NCBI RefSeq assembly: GCF_036711975.1
Contig: NC_091971.1
Location: 33,053,501-33,117,500 of the forward strand
Origin: Onthophagus taurus
Taxonomy: Eukaryota > Arthropoda > Insecta > Coleoptera > Scarabaeidae
DNA length: 64,000 nt
Direction of reading: 5' to 3'
Shown: positions 32,513 through 44,500 of the stretch, piece after piece
Position numbering within the stretch: position 1 is the first letter of the stretch
How the letters are laid out: each line of letters opens with the position of its first letter
Program-made: the position numbers and the translations under genes
Notes under the pieces: generated by a model
Told to the model about the DNA's origin: nothing
Seen by the model: the letters and a program-made list of their open reading frames with translations, nothing else
Database searches by the model: none

Positions 32513-33360
32513 TCCTAGATGATGATCCGTCCTCTTCTTCCATTCCGTCTAACACCCAGTTGTTTTCACTATTAAAATCCAACCAAACGGAAATAAAAAG
32601 TATGAATTCCAAATGTGAGGAATTACTTAAATCCGTGTTATTCTATGGTGGACATGATTTCTGATTTTGATAAGACACCTAATGGTGGGTTTAGGATGTC
32701 AAACTTAACGACTGTAGCCGTAGCCGTAGCAGTAAAAAAAGTTAAACCAATGTGTTTCAATAGCACCGTTTAGGGAACCGCTTAAGACTACGGTCTGCTA
32801 TGGCCGATGTAGCCGTAACACCTAAAGTTGACCAACTTTTAACTTCTTATGTTTGGGACAAAATTTGAGTATGCGCACTAATGCGAAGGGTCAATGTTAA
32901 ACTTGGCTACGTACAGCTGTTTTGTGTTTACATGTTGACATAACGGGCTGGTGTTTCAGTACTCGTTGCAAGTACTGAAACACTCGTTGCAAGTACTGAA
33001 ACATGTTGCAGTAGCGTTGCAAGTGGTGAACAGAGTTCACCACACACTTTTACTTTTAAACATTCCGTACTTTTCTCGTTATTTTATTAACTACATATTT
33101 AAATTTTAAAATCTTAAAGTTGCTTCCTAAACGGGTCAGCTGTAAACGTTAAGTTCCTTAATGTTACGGTTACAACTACGGTTACGGTTACGTTTGATAT
33201 CCTAAACCAGCCATAAGTCGTTTGGAGAGAAAGTTAAGACCATTGACAGTGTCGCTGCTGAAAATCTTAAATTGAAAGAATCAGTCACCGAAAATAACAT
33301 AATAACCAAACGAGACGTACCAAACAAAGTAGAACATAAGCAATTAGTACAATAATTATT
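32513..33360 (+). pseudogene. LINE ORF1-like coiled-coil fragment split by a MITE
   Basis: Before the MITE a frame reads QLFSLLKSNQTEIKSMNSKC and EELLKSV. After it come GEKVKTIDSVAAENLKLKE and RDVPNKVEHKQLV. Both are polar, heptad-like sequences typical of the N-terminal (ORF1) proteins of LINEs. With the MITE removed the two halves adjoin. Stops are present. The assignment rests on composition and context only. Confidence 0.4.
32676..33218. mobile_element. MITE with GGTTTAGGATRTCAAAC inverted ends
   Basis: The left end GGGTTTAGGATGTCAAAC and the right end, inverted, TGGTTTAGGATATCAAACG match. Inside them short direct repeats of GTAACC or GTAGCC type adjoin both ends. A tandem repeat of ACTCGTTGCAAGTACTGAAAC lies inside (32953-33010). 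No ORF. Confidence 0.65.
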
Positions 33361-33869
33361 ACATGAAATTACTCACAAAGGGTTACAAATCTCATCATTA
33401 CAACGGGCGTCTTTCAACGAACGACTCAACTCTCTTCTGGACCTCAAACTCTTCTTTCGAACTCCTCTGACTGCTTCCATCTTCTTCAAATCACTTCCTC
33501 TTCAAAAACCAACTCAAAACCAACTCGAACTCAACTCCCAAAACTAACTCCTCAAGCGACTCGAAACCATCAACTAACTTTCTTTTCTCCCGTCTGAGAT
33601 TTTTAAACCCTTTCTTTCCGAGCGCTCTTAATCTAAACAATCGTTTCCATTGGAATAACTCGGACAGTCGAAAACGTTCCGTACTAAACTAAACTAGGGC
33701 AGAAATCATACGGAGAACCTTTTTCAAAATAATAAAGCAAAAATTGAAAATCAAAGACAAAAATGAATCAATAAATTTTAAACGAACCTGCGGTAATTGC
33801 GGTTCGCTACAACATTTATTTTTCGATAAAACCTTTTTTTATGATTGTATAATTTGGTATTTTGCCTGA
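33361..33869. other. No gene recognised; pyrimidine-rich stretch
   Basis: 33430-33600 is C/T/A-rich with repeated AACTC/CTTC phrases, resembling leader or LTR-type sequence. No paired repeat was found in the window, so I give no call. Confidence 0.3.
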
Positions 33870-34645
33870 TAGATCTGTAGAATCTAATTTAACTACTTAT
33901 GTCAATTTCATTCAAAATTCACTTAATGATAATTGTCAAGTGGATTCCATACACACAGACTTCAGCAAAGCTTTAGATAAGATCGATCATAAATCATAAT
34001 ATATTAAATTCCAAACCATAACGCGTTTCTTATTGTATGCGGATGATTGTAAAATTTCTTTTCTATAGGTGCAGTTGCTGACTGTATTAAATTATAAAGC
34101 GATCTCTATCGTTTTAACACATATAGTTATAAAAACGAACTTTTACTAAATTACGAAAAAATGCTCTAAAAGTTCTTTTAACAGGAAAAGATATAACATT
34201 GATTTTTCAAATATACTTGGTATTGAATCTATTAAATGTCACTTTTATCAAAGATCTTGGTGTGATTCCAGATTCGAAACAGTTGGTGTTTATTCTAAGA
34301 ATTACATTAATGATATATTTGCTGTTTTGAAACTTTCTCACCGCTTAATGTACGCTGATAATCTAAAATTATTTACGCGTGTGTCCTCAACTCTGGATTG
34401 CTCGGGGTTGTAGCGTGACGTTGACGTTTTGCAACAGTACTGCGACTCGAACCTCATTACGCTCAATTTGAGCAAATGTTATATAATTTCTTTCACAAGA
34501 AAGTTGAACTTAACTAAATACGACTATGGTCTTGGGGGTACAACCATGTCGAGAGTATCTCATATTAGAGATCTTGGTGTGACATTTGACCAAAAACTTA
34601 CCTTTCAAAGCCACTACACAAAGACACGACATCAAAGCAAATAAA
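33870..34645 (+). pseudogene. LINE reverse transcriptase fragments, scrambled
   Basis: The pieces are LPDRSVESNLTTYVNFIQ with VDSIHTDFSKALDKIDH (33870-33995), RFLLYADDCKISF (34020-34065, carrying the YADD active site), a second MYADNLKLFTR (34345-34380), and VLQQYCDSNLITLNLSKC with HIRDLGVTFDQKL (34420-34605). Two versions of the active-site region show that two copies or a rearranged copy are mixed. Stops and frameshifts are frequent. The family is close to the LINE at 48-50.6 kb (same QHGFFRGRSVESNL and RDLGVLFDSKL motifs). Confidence 0.75.
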
Positions 34646-35520
34646 TTATTCTAGTTTGCATATGTTAACAACGTGTTACATTTTTGTAGCTCACTTTAGA
34701 ATCTTCAACGTCAACTTTATATGTATAAGTAGAATAGAAGAAATTAAAAAAAAAGTTGAAGTTCCTCAGCTACAGGACTAACATGGATTATGTTGATTAC
34801 GAGTCTGAAAGTAAACTGTTTAGAACATAAACTAGGGTATGGGACTATATGTAGGCTCCGCATCCGAATTTTCTGGAAGCGAACAATTTGATGCATATTT
34901 GGCAAATGTGTGAAATGTTTATATGGTGTTTGTTACGAAATTCTGGACTCAGCGACTGAAATGTTTGATTTGTAATGAAAAGACCTACAACAAACCTTAA
35001 GCCAATAAGCTTACACAAAATGCTCTTAAACTCACTACATTTATTATAACTACTATACTACATATACTATAAGTATAATAATAATGACAGTAACCAAAAA
35101 ACTATACAAAATTAGGATATGTTGCACAAACTATCTACTTTTAGACAATGCATATTAATTAGAAGGTTTGATTATAAAAATATTGCGATAAATAATAAAT
35201 AAGAAATCTGTAGTTTTGATCATTATCTTATTAATATTGTATAAAAATTATGACTTAATATTCTTTAACTGAATATCCATAAATAAAGTCACTACTATGT
35301 CATGAATTGATAACCTTGTCCTCGTACGTAGGATAAGAAAAGTATTATAATTAAAACCGATAGTAAGTTTTCACATCTTGGAATTCCCAAGTGACATCTC
35401 GTTCGTCGCCTACTTAACGCGAAAAGTCTAGTATTTTTAAATTTGGGTAACTATGTCTGTATTCATTTTTGATTTTTTTGAATTTTGTTATAGATCTCGA
35501 CAGATTTTTGCGAACCAAGC
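34646..35520. other. Upstream region of the Ig/FN3 gene
   Basis: AT-rich with no gene seen. An acceptor (TTTTGTTATAG, ending 35493) lies 27 bp before the first ATG of the adhesion gene, so at least one 5' non-coding exon probably lies further left. Confidence 0.4.
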
Positions 35521-38500
35521 ATGGGTAGTATGCCGTTCTACATGCTGATTATCACCGTAACCAGTTTCACTACAATAACAGGTGAGTAGGAATTAATCAG
35601 GCACGTTTATAAAGGAGACTATGCTTATTTGTTTCTTGGTTGTCATTGGATTAAGTTTAAAAAATATATTTTGCTATCACAAAATTACAAATTTGTTCAA
35701 CATCGGTGAAAAATTAAAAAAGTTGGTGTAAACCAATTACTTAAAAATTATATTTAGTCTATTCATTTAAAGTTAAAAATTTCAACTACAAAGTTAACGA
35801 GACAAAGTTGTTTGTACACGTATCAAAAATGATCCTGATAACCTTTATCAATTTATATACAAAATAAATTAGACATTTCAATTTCTGTTAGTTTCTGCAA
35901 AGGTTACAAAAGTATTCTTTTTAAACTTTAATAAAAGTAGTATGAAATTATAAAAAAATTTGCAAAATTGTATATGAAATTGAAATATTGATTTATGGAA
36001 AAATATACAGCTATGAACAGTGTTTTAAAATTGTTATTTTATTTCGTTTATTAATAACCTTTAAAACTTAAATATCTACATGATATTCCATACTTTCTCT
36101 AAGAAATTTGAGTTAAATGGTAATTTTGGGATTGGTCATAAAGGATGCAAATTATGCTTCAGAAGAAAATTGTAGGTTTTCTATTTATTATTTATCGCAA
36201 TCTTTTTGTAATCAAACGTATATATTGCAATTATGCAATGTTTGTAAGTAATGATTTTTTATCTGTAAATAAAGATGCTGATTTGTATGATATTTGTATC
36301 TAAATGACTTTGTATCTATAAATAAAGTCAAAGTAATTTTCTGAATTTTTTCAATTTTAAATTTACAGATTTTTATTTATTATTTATCGTAAATAGTTTC
36401 ATAATCAAAGCTATTGATATGCATTGTAGATAGTTTAGACTTTAATTTGATAACTTTGTCCTTCAATGAACATATCGACAGAACATCGGTTGGTGCCCTC
36501 AGAACGTTGGGGTTTATCACTAGAACTACGTTGGAGTTTACGAATTTAAAAACAATAATAGATCTTTATTCTACGCTGGTACGGAGTAAACTTGAATATT
36601 GCTGCATTGTGTGGACCCCATCTTATTTAACGCACATTGCCACCATCGAGAAAGTACAGAGGAAGTTCATTAGGTTTATCCACTACCTCGATTCTGGGTA
36701 TTAACCACCTCGAGGAGAACTAAACTATATAAATCTGCTACAACGATATGGCCTCCAGAGCCTTGAGGACCGTAGAAGATTGTTGTCTGCGAGGTTTGTG
36801 CGCGGTGTGATGTCGGGTGTGCTAGTTGCATCGGAAATACTAGCTCAATTGAATGTGAGGGTGCCGCGGATAAATGCGCGAGTTTATAGTGCCTATATGC
36901 CAAATCGTGCTAACACCAATGTTGGGCTAAACTCTCCAATAAACAAACTAATGCGTGCAGCAAATTCGGTCGAGTGACAGCTTGTTCTTGATTTTCTTTT
37001 TTTGTTTATCTTTTTTATTTTTTTTTTATTGTTTGTCTTATTTCATCTTTTCTTTTAGAATTGATTATTGTTGATTTATATAATATTATCTCTTTATTGG
37101 ATTGTAATCCGTTGGGATAATAAAGAATGTTATTATTATTATTATTATATAAAAATCATGGCTTGGTATCCATAAATAAAGTCACAGTGATTTTTTCTAC
37201 AATTTTTATTCGAAATTAGCGAATGATGACCAAAATTACCGCTTTCATTGTGCATTGTTTGAAAGTAGATCCTTTAGGCTTTACTTTATTTTGTTTATCA
37301 TTCTCAAGCTTATTTATTTTCGTTTAAATTCTTATAATTTCAATTATCGAATAATCTTATTAATACGGTTTTTTTGTTTCAGTTTTAGTCAGTGCAACTG
37401 ATAATCCCGCTTTAGAGATCAAACCAGATTTGCCAGTAATTATTCAGCAAGCTGAAAAGAGTTTGAGTTTAACATGTAGGCCACGTGTATCCGAACCCAA
37501 CCTGATAAGTCAACTAGAATGGAGAGATTCGGTAGGACGCTTGATAGCAAATACTGATCAGAATGCATTAATACATGTTGCGGTAAGGTTTTCTAAAAGC
37601 TGCGAAGAATGAGGAGCTACCTTTTTCTTTATGGGCCCTAGAGAGATCCTGTTCCGATCTATAATTATCAAAGAATTGTGTATGTATATAGGGTGTTCAT
37701 ATTGTTAATGCGTAATGCTTGTCGGTCCGAGATTTCATCCGTTCTTCTTGTTGGATACCCTTGGAAAGGGGCAGAGGTTTCGGCAAGATCTAACCGATGG
37801 CAACTGTCCACATTTAATACGGTCAAGACTGAGTACTTTAGTGGTACTCAAGATGAACAGACGACATCATCGCGCGCATTACAATTGCTAATTTACTAAA
37901 CTAAATTTATGCGTTCGCACGTGTTTAGTGGCAGTTGTGAGTACGCGTGAGCGCCCTCTGACCCCTCGGGGTCGGGGCGGCGGTAACTCGTCATTGGAAA
38001 CGAGTACGCTTACTCGGTATACCGTATTTTTGAAGACGATTATCTCGAAAACAAAACCCGATTGGAAGAAAAATGCTTTCATTTCTACACTGAGAAAAAT
38101 AATAAGGTCGATTTACAATCTACACATTGGTAATTTGGACCCTATGATATGTTCGTATTATTCAGTTGAGATGGTAAAATTAATCCCTATAAGGAAAATT
38201 TACAATCAAGAAAGAAATTTATAAGTAATTTTATTCTCTATATTGTAAATTTACAGTATTAAGGAAATTAATTAAGGAAATGTTACAAAAAAATCATAGT
38301 AAAAGTTATGAGTATAATAAATTTATTGTAACTCATACCATGATATAGTTGTAAATTTCATAGAATTTTTCTCAGTGTGGTGATATAGTGTATTTATGTC
38401 CTTTATTGAGCAGATCCTGTTCTTTTTGGTTAAATTTAATTTGGTAATTTTAGAATGCAGTTTGTGTGGACAAGTTATGTTTTTATAAAATTTCAAGATT

Positions 38501-41500
38501 TCTGTTTCTTAATTTATTTGGTTTTCTGTTTCTAATTTTACACATGACATGAAATCAACTCCGCCTGGGATGCTGAGATAGCACCTTGCCGGTCCCAAGC
38601 TCGGATAAAGGAGGAGGGTGTATAGCAGCACTGTTGCTATACAAATAAATCGAACAAACAAATCGGACAAACCAAACAAATCGAACAAATCAAACAAATC
38701 AAACAAATCAAACAAATCGAACAAATCAAACAAATCAACGAATAAAAAAATATAATCAAACGAATAAACAAATATCGTCGATCAAACAACTAAACAAACA
38801 TAATCAAACAAATAAAATCACTCTAAAAATACAACACGGCAAAGCTAAACAACTTATACAGCGTGTCCCGTATCTTCCGCATCAGAGCATTATACGGTTG
38901 TAGAATACATTATTCTGAAGCGATCTTTCTAATAAAATTTTTTCGAAATGTTTATAATAACCGCACGGGAACTGTTTAACGACGACCAATAACGGACAAC
39001 TTTGATTCATCGAAAAAGTTTATTTCTCTTTCCATGACGAATTTATTGGTGAGTACACGTGGGAAACGAGTTATCATCGGCGTAGCGGACCGGCCGAGGG
39101 TGGCACCGATTACCTGAGTTTGATTTGCGATCTGCTGATTGGACGAAAAACAGTTCCTTTAAACAGTTCCCGTGCGGTTATTATAAACATTTCCAAAAAA
39201 TTTTATTAGAAAGATCGCTTCAGAATAATGTATCCTACAACCGTATAATGCTCTGATGCGGAAGATACGGGACACGCTGTATACTTATCACATAAAGAAC
39301 AAGACAAATATGTATATCTTTAACTAGATAGAATATATAACTACAAATCGAGTAATACTTCCATAGCAAATACTAAGCGCAAGAACAGTCACATCCGCCA
39401 AAATAGAAACGAATCAAACAAGAGGGATTATATACTCTAAAAATACAACACAACAAGTAAAGTAAGTAACCCCCCCCCTTTTTAACTTCCGAACAGATTG
39501 AGATATCAATATGAGCAAAAAAACGTCAGGTTCTATATTTTATCAGCACAAATATTTTCTTATGGAAAATTTTGCTATCACTTTTAGTTTTTCCGGAAAA
39601 TGGATCCACTTTGTTTTTTAAATGGAACACCTAGTATATTATGGTATTTTCCGAAAGATGAAACCAATACGAATCCAACGGTACCTCACAATCAAATATA
39701 AAATGCGGAATTTCGCCGGAAAAACCAACGTATCTTCGTCGACTATCTGTCGAAATGCAATCGGCCAGTTAAATGGTGGTCGGTAGGTTAACGGTAGGTA
39801 TACGCTCGAGCTAAGACGGATTTAAAATTGATAGTTCCCTTACTTATTTTTGAAGTATATTAAATTTATGAATTAATCATATTTTATCAAAAAATATTTA
39901 TAAAGAAAAAAATCAAAGTCAATATAAGAAATGAAATTTTTTTTATTAAAGATTTTGCCGTATTGGTTGAAAAATTGGCTTAGTGTTGTTATTGAATAAT
40001 AAAAGAATTTTTTATTTATTAGGAACAAACATTTTTGTAGTGTTTCCTCTCACACGGCTTAACATGTGATGATCAATATTTTGGCAGACGTCAATAATTT
40101 CGTCAATAACACCATAAAAAGAAATCTAAAGGTGTCAGATCTGGTGATCTTGTTGGCCATTCAATCGGCCCACGTCGACCGATCCACCGTCCATTAAAAT
40201 TTGTATCAAGATAATTTCGTACCATTGCCACATAATGTGGAGGAGCCATTTCAAAATCGTCAGGATTCTGGTGTACAATTTGCAAAAGACTTGGATTAAT
40301 ATCTTCTTCTAATAATCTTAAATACAATTCCGGTCTAATTTTCGGTTAGGAATATTGGTCTCACGATGTGATTTCCCAATATGCCTGTCCAAACATTTAT
40401 TTTCTTGGGAAATTGAGTGTTAACTTCACGATATTCATGTGGACTAAAATCACTCTAGTAACGTACATTTTGCCGATGCAATTTTCCATCCAAAAAGAAA
40501 GTACATTCATCACTGAAACAAATCTAAAAATATTTCCCCGCCGTTGTTGGACCCACATCACAGGTTGATGCGATAGCAGCAGACGACATCATGCACGCAT
40601 TAACTACTTCTGTTAACATCTGCACTTGTGTGTCTTCAGAAATCGAACGACGACCAGTTCTTTTGCGGTTCTCGACGCTTCCAGTTTCCAAAAACTTATT
40701 TACAAGTTCTCTTAAATATTTTCGACTAATTGGATGTTCAGGAAATCGTTCATTAAATTGTCGCTCTGTTTCATGTACATTTCTGTCAGCACGAGGGAAT
40801 ATTAAAATTCCTCCGATTTTGTGCTCTAAACTCCTTCTAGCCATTTTGATCTCGCTTTTCTTTGGTTATACTTGGTCGGGTAGAATTCCAAGATAGAAAT
40901 GAAGGACAATATTTGCATGCTGCCTTAAATAGAAAATTTCAAGGTACCTACAAACTTTAAAATTGTTGTTATGACAATTTTTTCTTACAAGTTTTAAGAA
41001 GAACTTTCTTTTTATCCTTTTCTTGCATTGATTGTTTCATAAAAACATTCTAAAAGAATTGCCGATTTTAACCCTGCTTAACCCGAGCGTAGACCGACCT
41101 TTAACTGACCGTCCACCATTTATCTGGCCCATTGTATCTCGACAGGTAGTCAACGAAGATGCGTTGGTTTTTCCGGCGAAATTTCGCATTTTGTTTAATA
41201 TTTATGTAAAAAACTAATAAACCGATATTTGATTGTGAGGTATCGTTGGATTCGTATTGTTTTATTCTTTCGAAAGATACCATAATATACTGGGTGTTCC
41301 ATTTAAAAAAACAAAGTTGATCCATTTTCCGGAAAAACTAAAAGTGATAGCAAAATTTTCCATAAGACAATATTTGTGCTGATAAAATATAGAAACTGAC
41401 GTTTTTTTGCTCATATTGATATCTCAATCTGTTCAAAAGTTAAACAGGGGGGGGTTACTTTACGCTAGCACTGTATAGTAGAAGAATACAAATATATCTT

Positions 41501-44500
41501 TAACAAGATAGACACATAATTAAATATATACAAAAGTACACCCACAACCGAAACCTCAACTGAATATACTTTGTAAGTAACGAAGTAAACTTGAGAATAA
41601 AACACATATAAAGAATATTTGAGGAAATTCATCAGCGAAATGGACTATGAACTAGGATTTGTATGGAGGAAAAAAGAAAGTTTGGAAAATGTAATTTGTC
41701 CAAGGCATTACACAGAGTGCGGTTGGGAGGCGTACTGAACTTGCTGATACAAAGAGGTACACGATTATACACAGATTAAACACTAACGATACGACTAAAG
41801 TAAGGGCTGAAGATGAACTAACCGAAGGTACTCAGAGCGCTCAGAACAAAACTAAGGGCAAGTTACGAGTGGCAGAGATGAAGACCCTGAATCAGAGACC
41901 AATGCGGAGTTCAAGACATTGTGAGATGGAGAAGATAGCGCAAAAAAAATTTTGGCACAACGTCCTTTATGTCCAAACATAGAGCGGTAGTGGAGTGCAT
42001 TGATTTAAGGTTTCGGCTCGCGGCGTACCACGCTCTGCTTGCCACTTACGAATGATAACTAAAAACGTTCGCGAGCGGCAAACAGAGCGTGGCGTGCCGC
42101 TAGCCCAATTGTTTCGTCCTTACTTACGCCGCATGATGCTAACATAACAACGTTAAAATGCTCGGAACCAAACCGGCAGTTAACTTCTCAGAAGGTATTT
42201 CATAGGCAGGCCTTAGGAACAACAAAAGCAACAAAGCCAACGCTCTAGAGAAAGGAACGTAATTAACTTTTATTGATAAAATCTTGTTTACGATGGTAAC
42301 TCTTCTTTTATTTCCTTAATATGATTTCTGCATAGCTATGTTGGTTGTGAAACTGTTAAGTATTTTTGTAACTTGTATTTTGGAGTTAAAACTTCCGATA
42401 AACAGATTTTGTTAAGTCTGATGAGTTGAAGAATTTATTCAATTTGATGTGCTAATTTTTTGTATTTCCGGATTAATGAACAAATTATAATCAAAATTAT
42501 AACCGCATTATACCTGTGGTTATCAATTAAAGTAAATCTTAAAGACTTCTGTTCTTAAATTGATCCTTACAATAAGTTTGTATTCAAAAGGAAACTAATT
42601 TTTCAACGCTTACTATAATAAATTTTATGTTTATTATTCAATTTAGACACCTTTTTAGTTTTAACTATTCTGGTTTTGGACCGTCTAACGTCTATGTTAA
42701 ACTCGTTTGTAGTCTCTTTGATATGACTTTCAATATGAATTGGGTTTTCACTCACAGTTGCGTCTTGAATTGGATTTTGAATCGGAGTCTGGTTTTCACG
42801 CATGCACCCTCCATGTATACCATGAAGAACTGAAACTTCCATTGCAGTCCTTTCCTTATACAGCCGGATTCAGAGTAAGCGCTTTATTTTTTTTTGAGCC
42901 ACACTATGGGTACTACTTTCAAAATAGTAATATCAAGTAACAATAGACACAAAAGAAACAATTAAACTTTATTTTGTAATAAACATCTACTTATTTATTT
43001 GGACAAAAATAACATCGAGTGTAAAACATTCATGCGTTACTACATTAAAATGTTAATTTGCCTTTTGATGGGGACAGAAATGAATTTTTAAGAAAAACAA
43101 AATATTATCGTAAAAAGAATGTTTTTAGGATCTCAATAATAAAAAAAAATTTTTGGCATTCCATTTAAAAAAAAAAAGTTGACTAACGCCATTTTGAAAT
43201 AATTCGTCCAATTGAAAATGTGATATCACCATCATGTAGAGAATATCCTAAAACATATTACTGCCAAATATTTTGAAAGTAGTACCCCGAGTGTGGCTAA
43301 AAAAATAAGGCACTTACTCTGAATCAGACTGTATATACTATAAGATTTTTGTTATCATAACCAAAATGTTTTTTTTAAGTTCTTCTACATGAACTAATCT
43401 TCTTATTCCGTTTGTTAAAACAAAATGTGTCAATTCACTGTTTCTATGCAATATATTTCTTTCCAACCATTTCTCTTCCTCTCCTCTGTTGCCTTTTACA
43501 TAAACTAACTCCTCTTGTTTTATCAATTTTTCCTTTAATATAGTCTTGTTCTTGGTGAACGTTTAAGAAACAGTTCAGCCTGTTGTTGTTTGTAGAGTGT
43601 TTCGATAAGCAAACAATATGTTATCTAACTGATGTTGTACTCCCTGCTGTACCGTATTTTCTAACTTTATTTTTGAAAGTTGTTTTTGTAGTATCTGTCC
43701 GCAGCACTGTTAGAACGAGCAAGATATGGTGTTTTGATAAGTTTAATTCCATTTTGTTGACAAAAGTCTTCAAACTTCAATGAAATCAATTGTGGTCCAT
43801 TATCGGATACTAACTGTTCAGAAAGACTATATCTAGCAAATACTGAATGGAGATACTCTACCGGGTGTCCCTCAGAAGTGGCTCACCCCCATATTTTTTG
43901 TTATTATTAGTGATATAAGAAAACTATTTGGAATGCATAATTAGGCCGTTAGAACGGATTATTACGACATGAAATCATTCTCTTTGTGCTTCCAGTTATA
44001 CCGGAAGTGAGTACTAATTTTGCTAGTGTTTTAAATCTTGATTTTTTTTCTTCAGTTGGATAGACAGCATAATTTCACATAACTATTACTTAAAAAAATT
44101 TTCACGATTGCTTATAATTTTTGAAAAAAAAATTATTTTCGTTATTTTTAATAAAAAATTTATAAATTTAAAAAAATAGCGAAAGGAAGTACAAAGTAAA
44201 TGATTTCATGTCGTAATAATCCGTTTTAACGGCTTAATTATGCATTTCAAATGGTTTTCTTATATCACTAATAATGAAAAAAAATATGGGGGTGAGCCAC
44301 TTCTGAGGGACACCCGGTATAGTGGCCTCTGCAGTAGTTGTCTTCATAAAGTTTATTTTGACCCATTTTGAAAAGGAAGTGATCAAAATTAAAAGGTCAT
44401 TTTCGTTTTTTTGTCGCAAAATCAATGTGAACTGGTTGAAATATCCTAGTCGTAAATGACTATTGCAGTCCTTGCGACTTGACGAATTCTAAGATAGGTG

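Larger units (their letters stand above)
42603..44470 (-). pseudogene. Ty3/gypsy integrase region, split by two MITEs
   Basis: Reading the minus strand from 44470, the sequence gives a PVHIDFA-like start and LILITSFSKWVKINFMKTTT then AEATI (to 44325), which is the integrase core start. After the 43861-44317 MITE it continues with FARYSLSEQLVSDNGPQLIS, QNGIKLIKTPYLARSN and a SAADR end motif. Next come a deletion and KQEELVYVKGN...RLVHVEELKKN (43340-43526), corresponding to the integrase tail. After the second MITE (42861-43331) a polar end with RRSKTRIVKTKKVSKL follows (42603-42842). Catalytic D-D pieces are visible, but stops and the deletion make it dead. No LTRs are seen. Only the integrase part is present. 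Confidence 0.75.

Noticed and set aside
32920-33030. Possible CRISPR-like array of short repeats
   Set aside because: Only about two and a half units with no spacers, within a eukaryotic MITE.
38509-38733. Minus-strand ORF with repeated FDL units
   Set aside because: It is a direct translation of the AAATCRAACA minisatellite and has no independent gene evidence.
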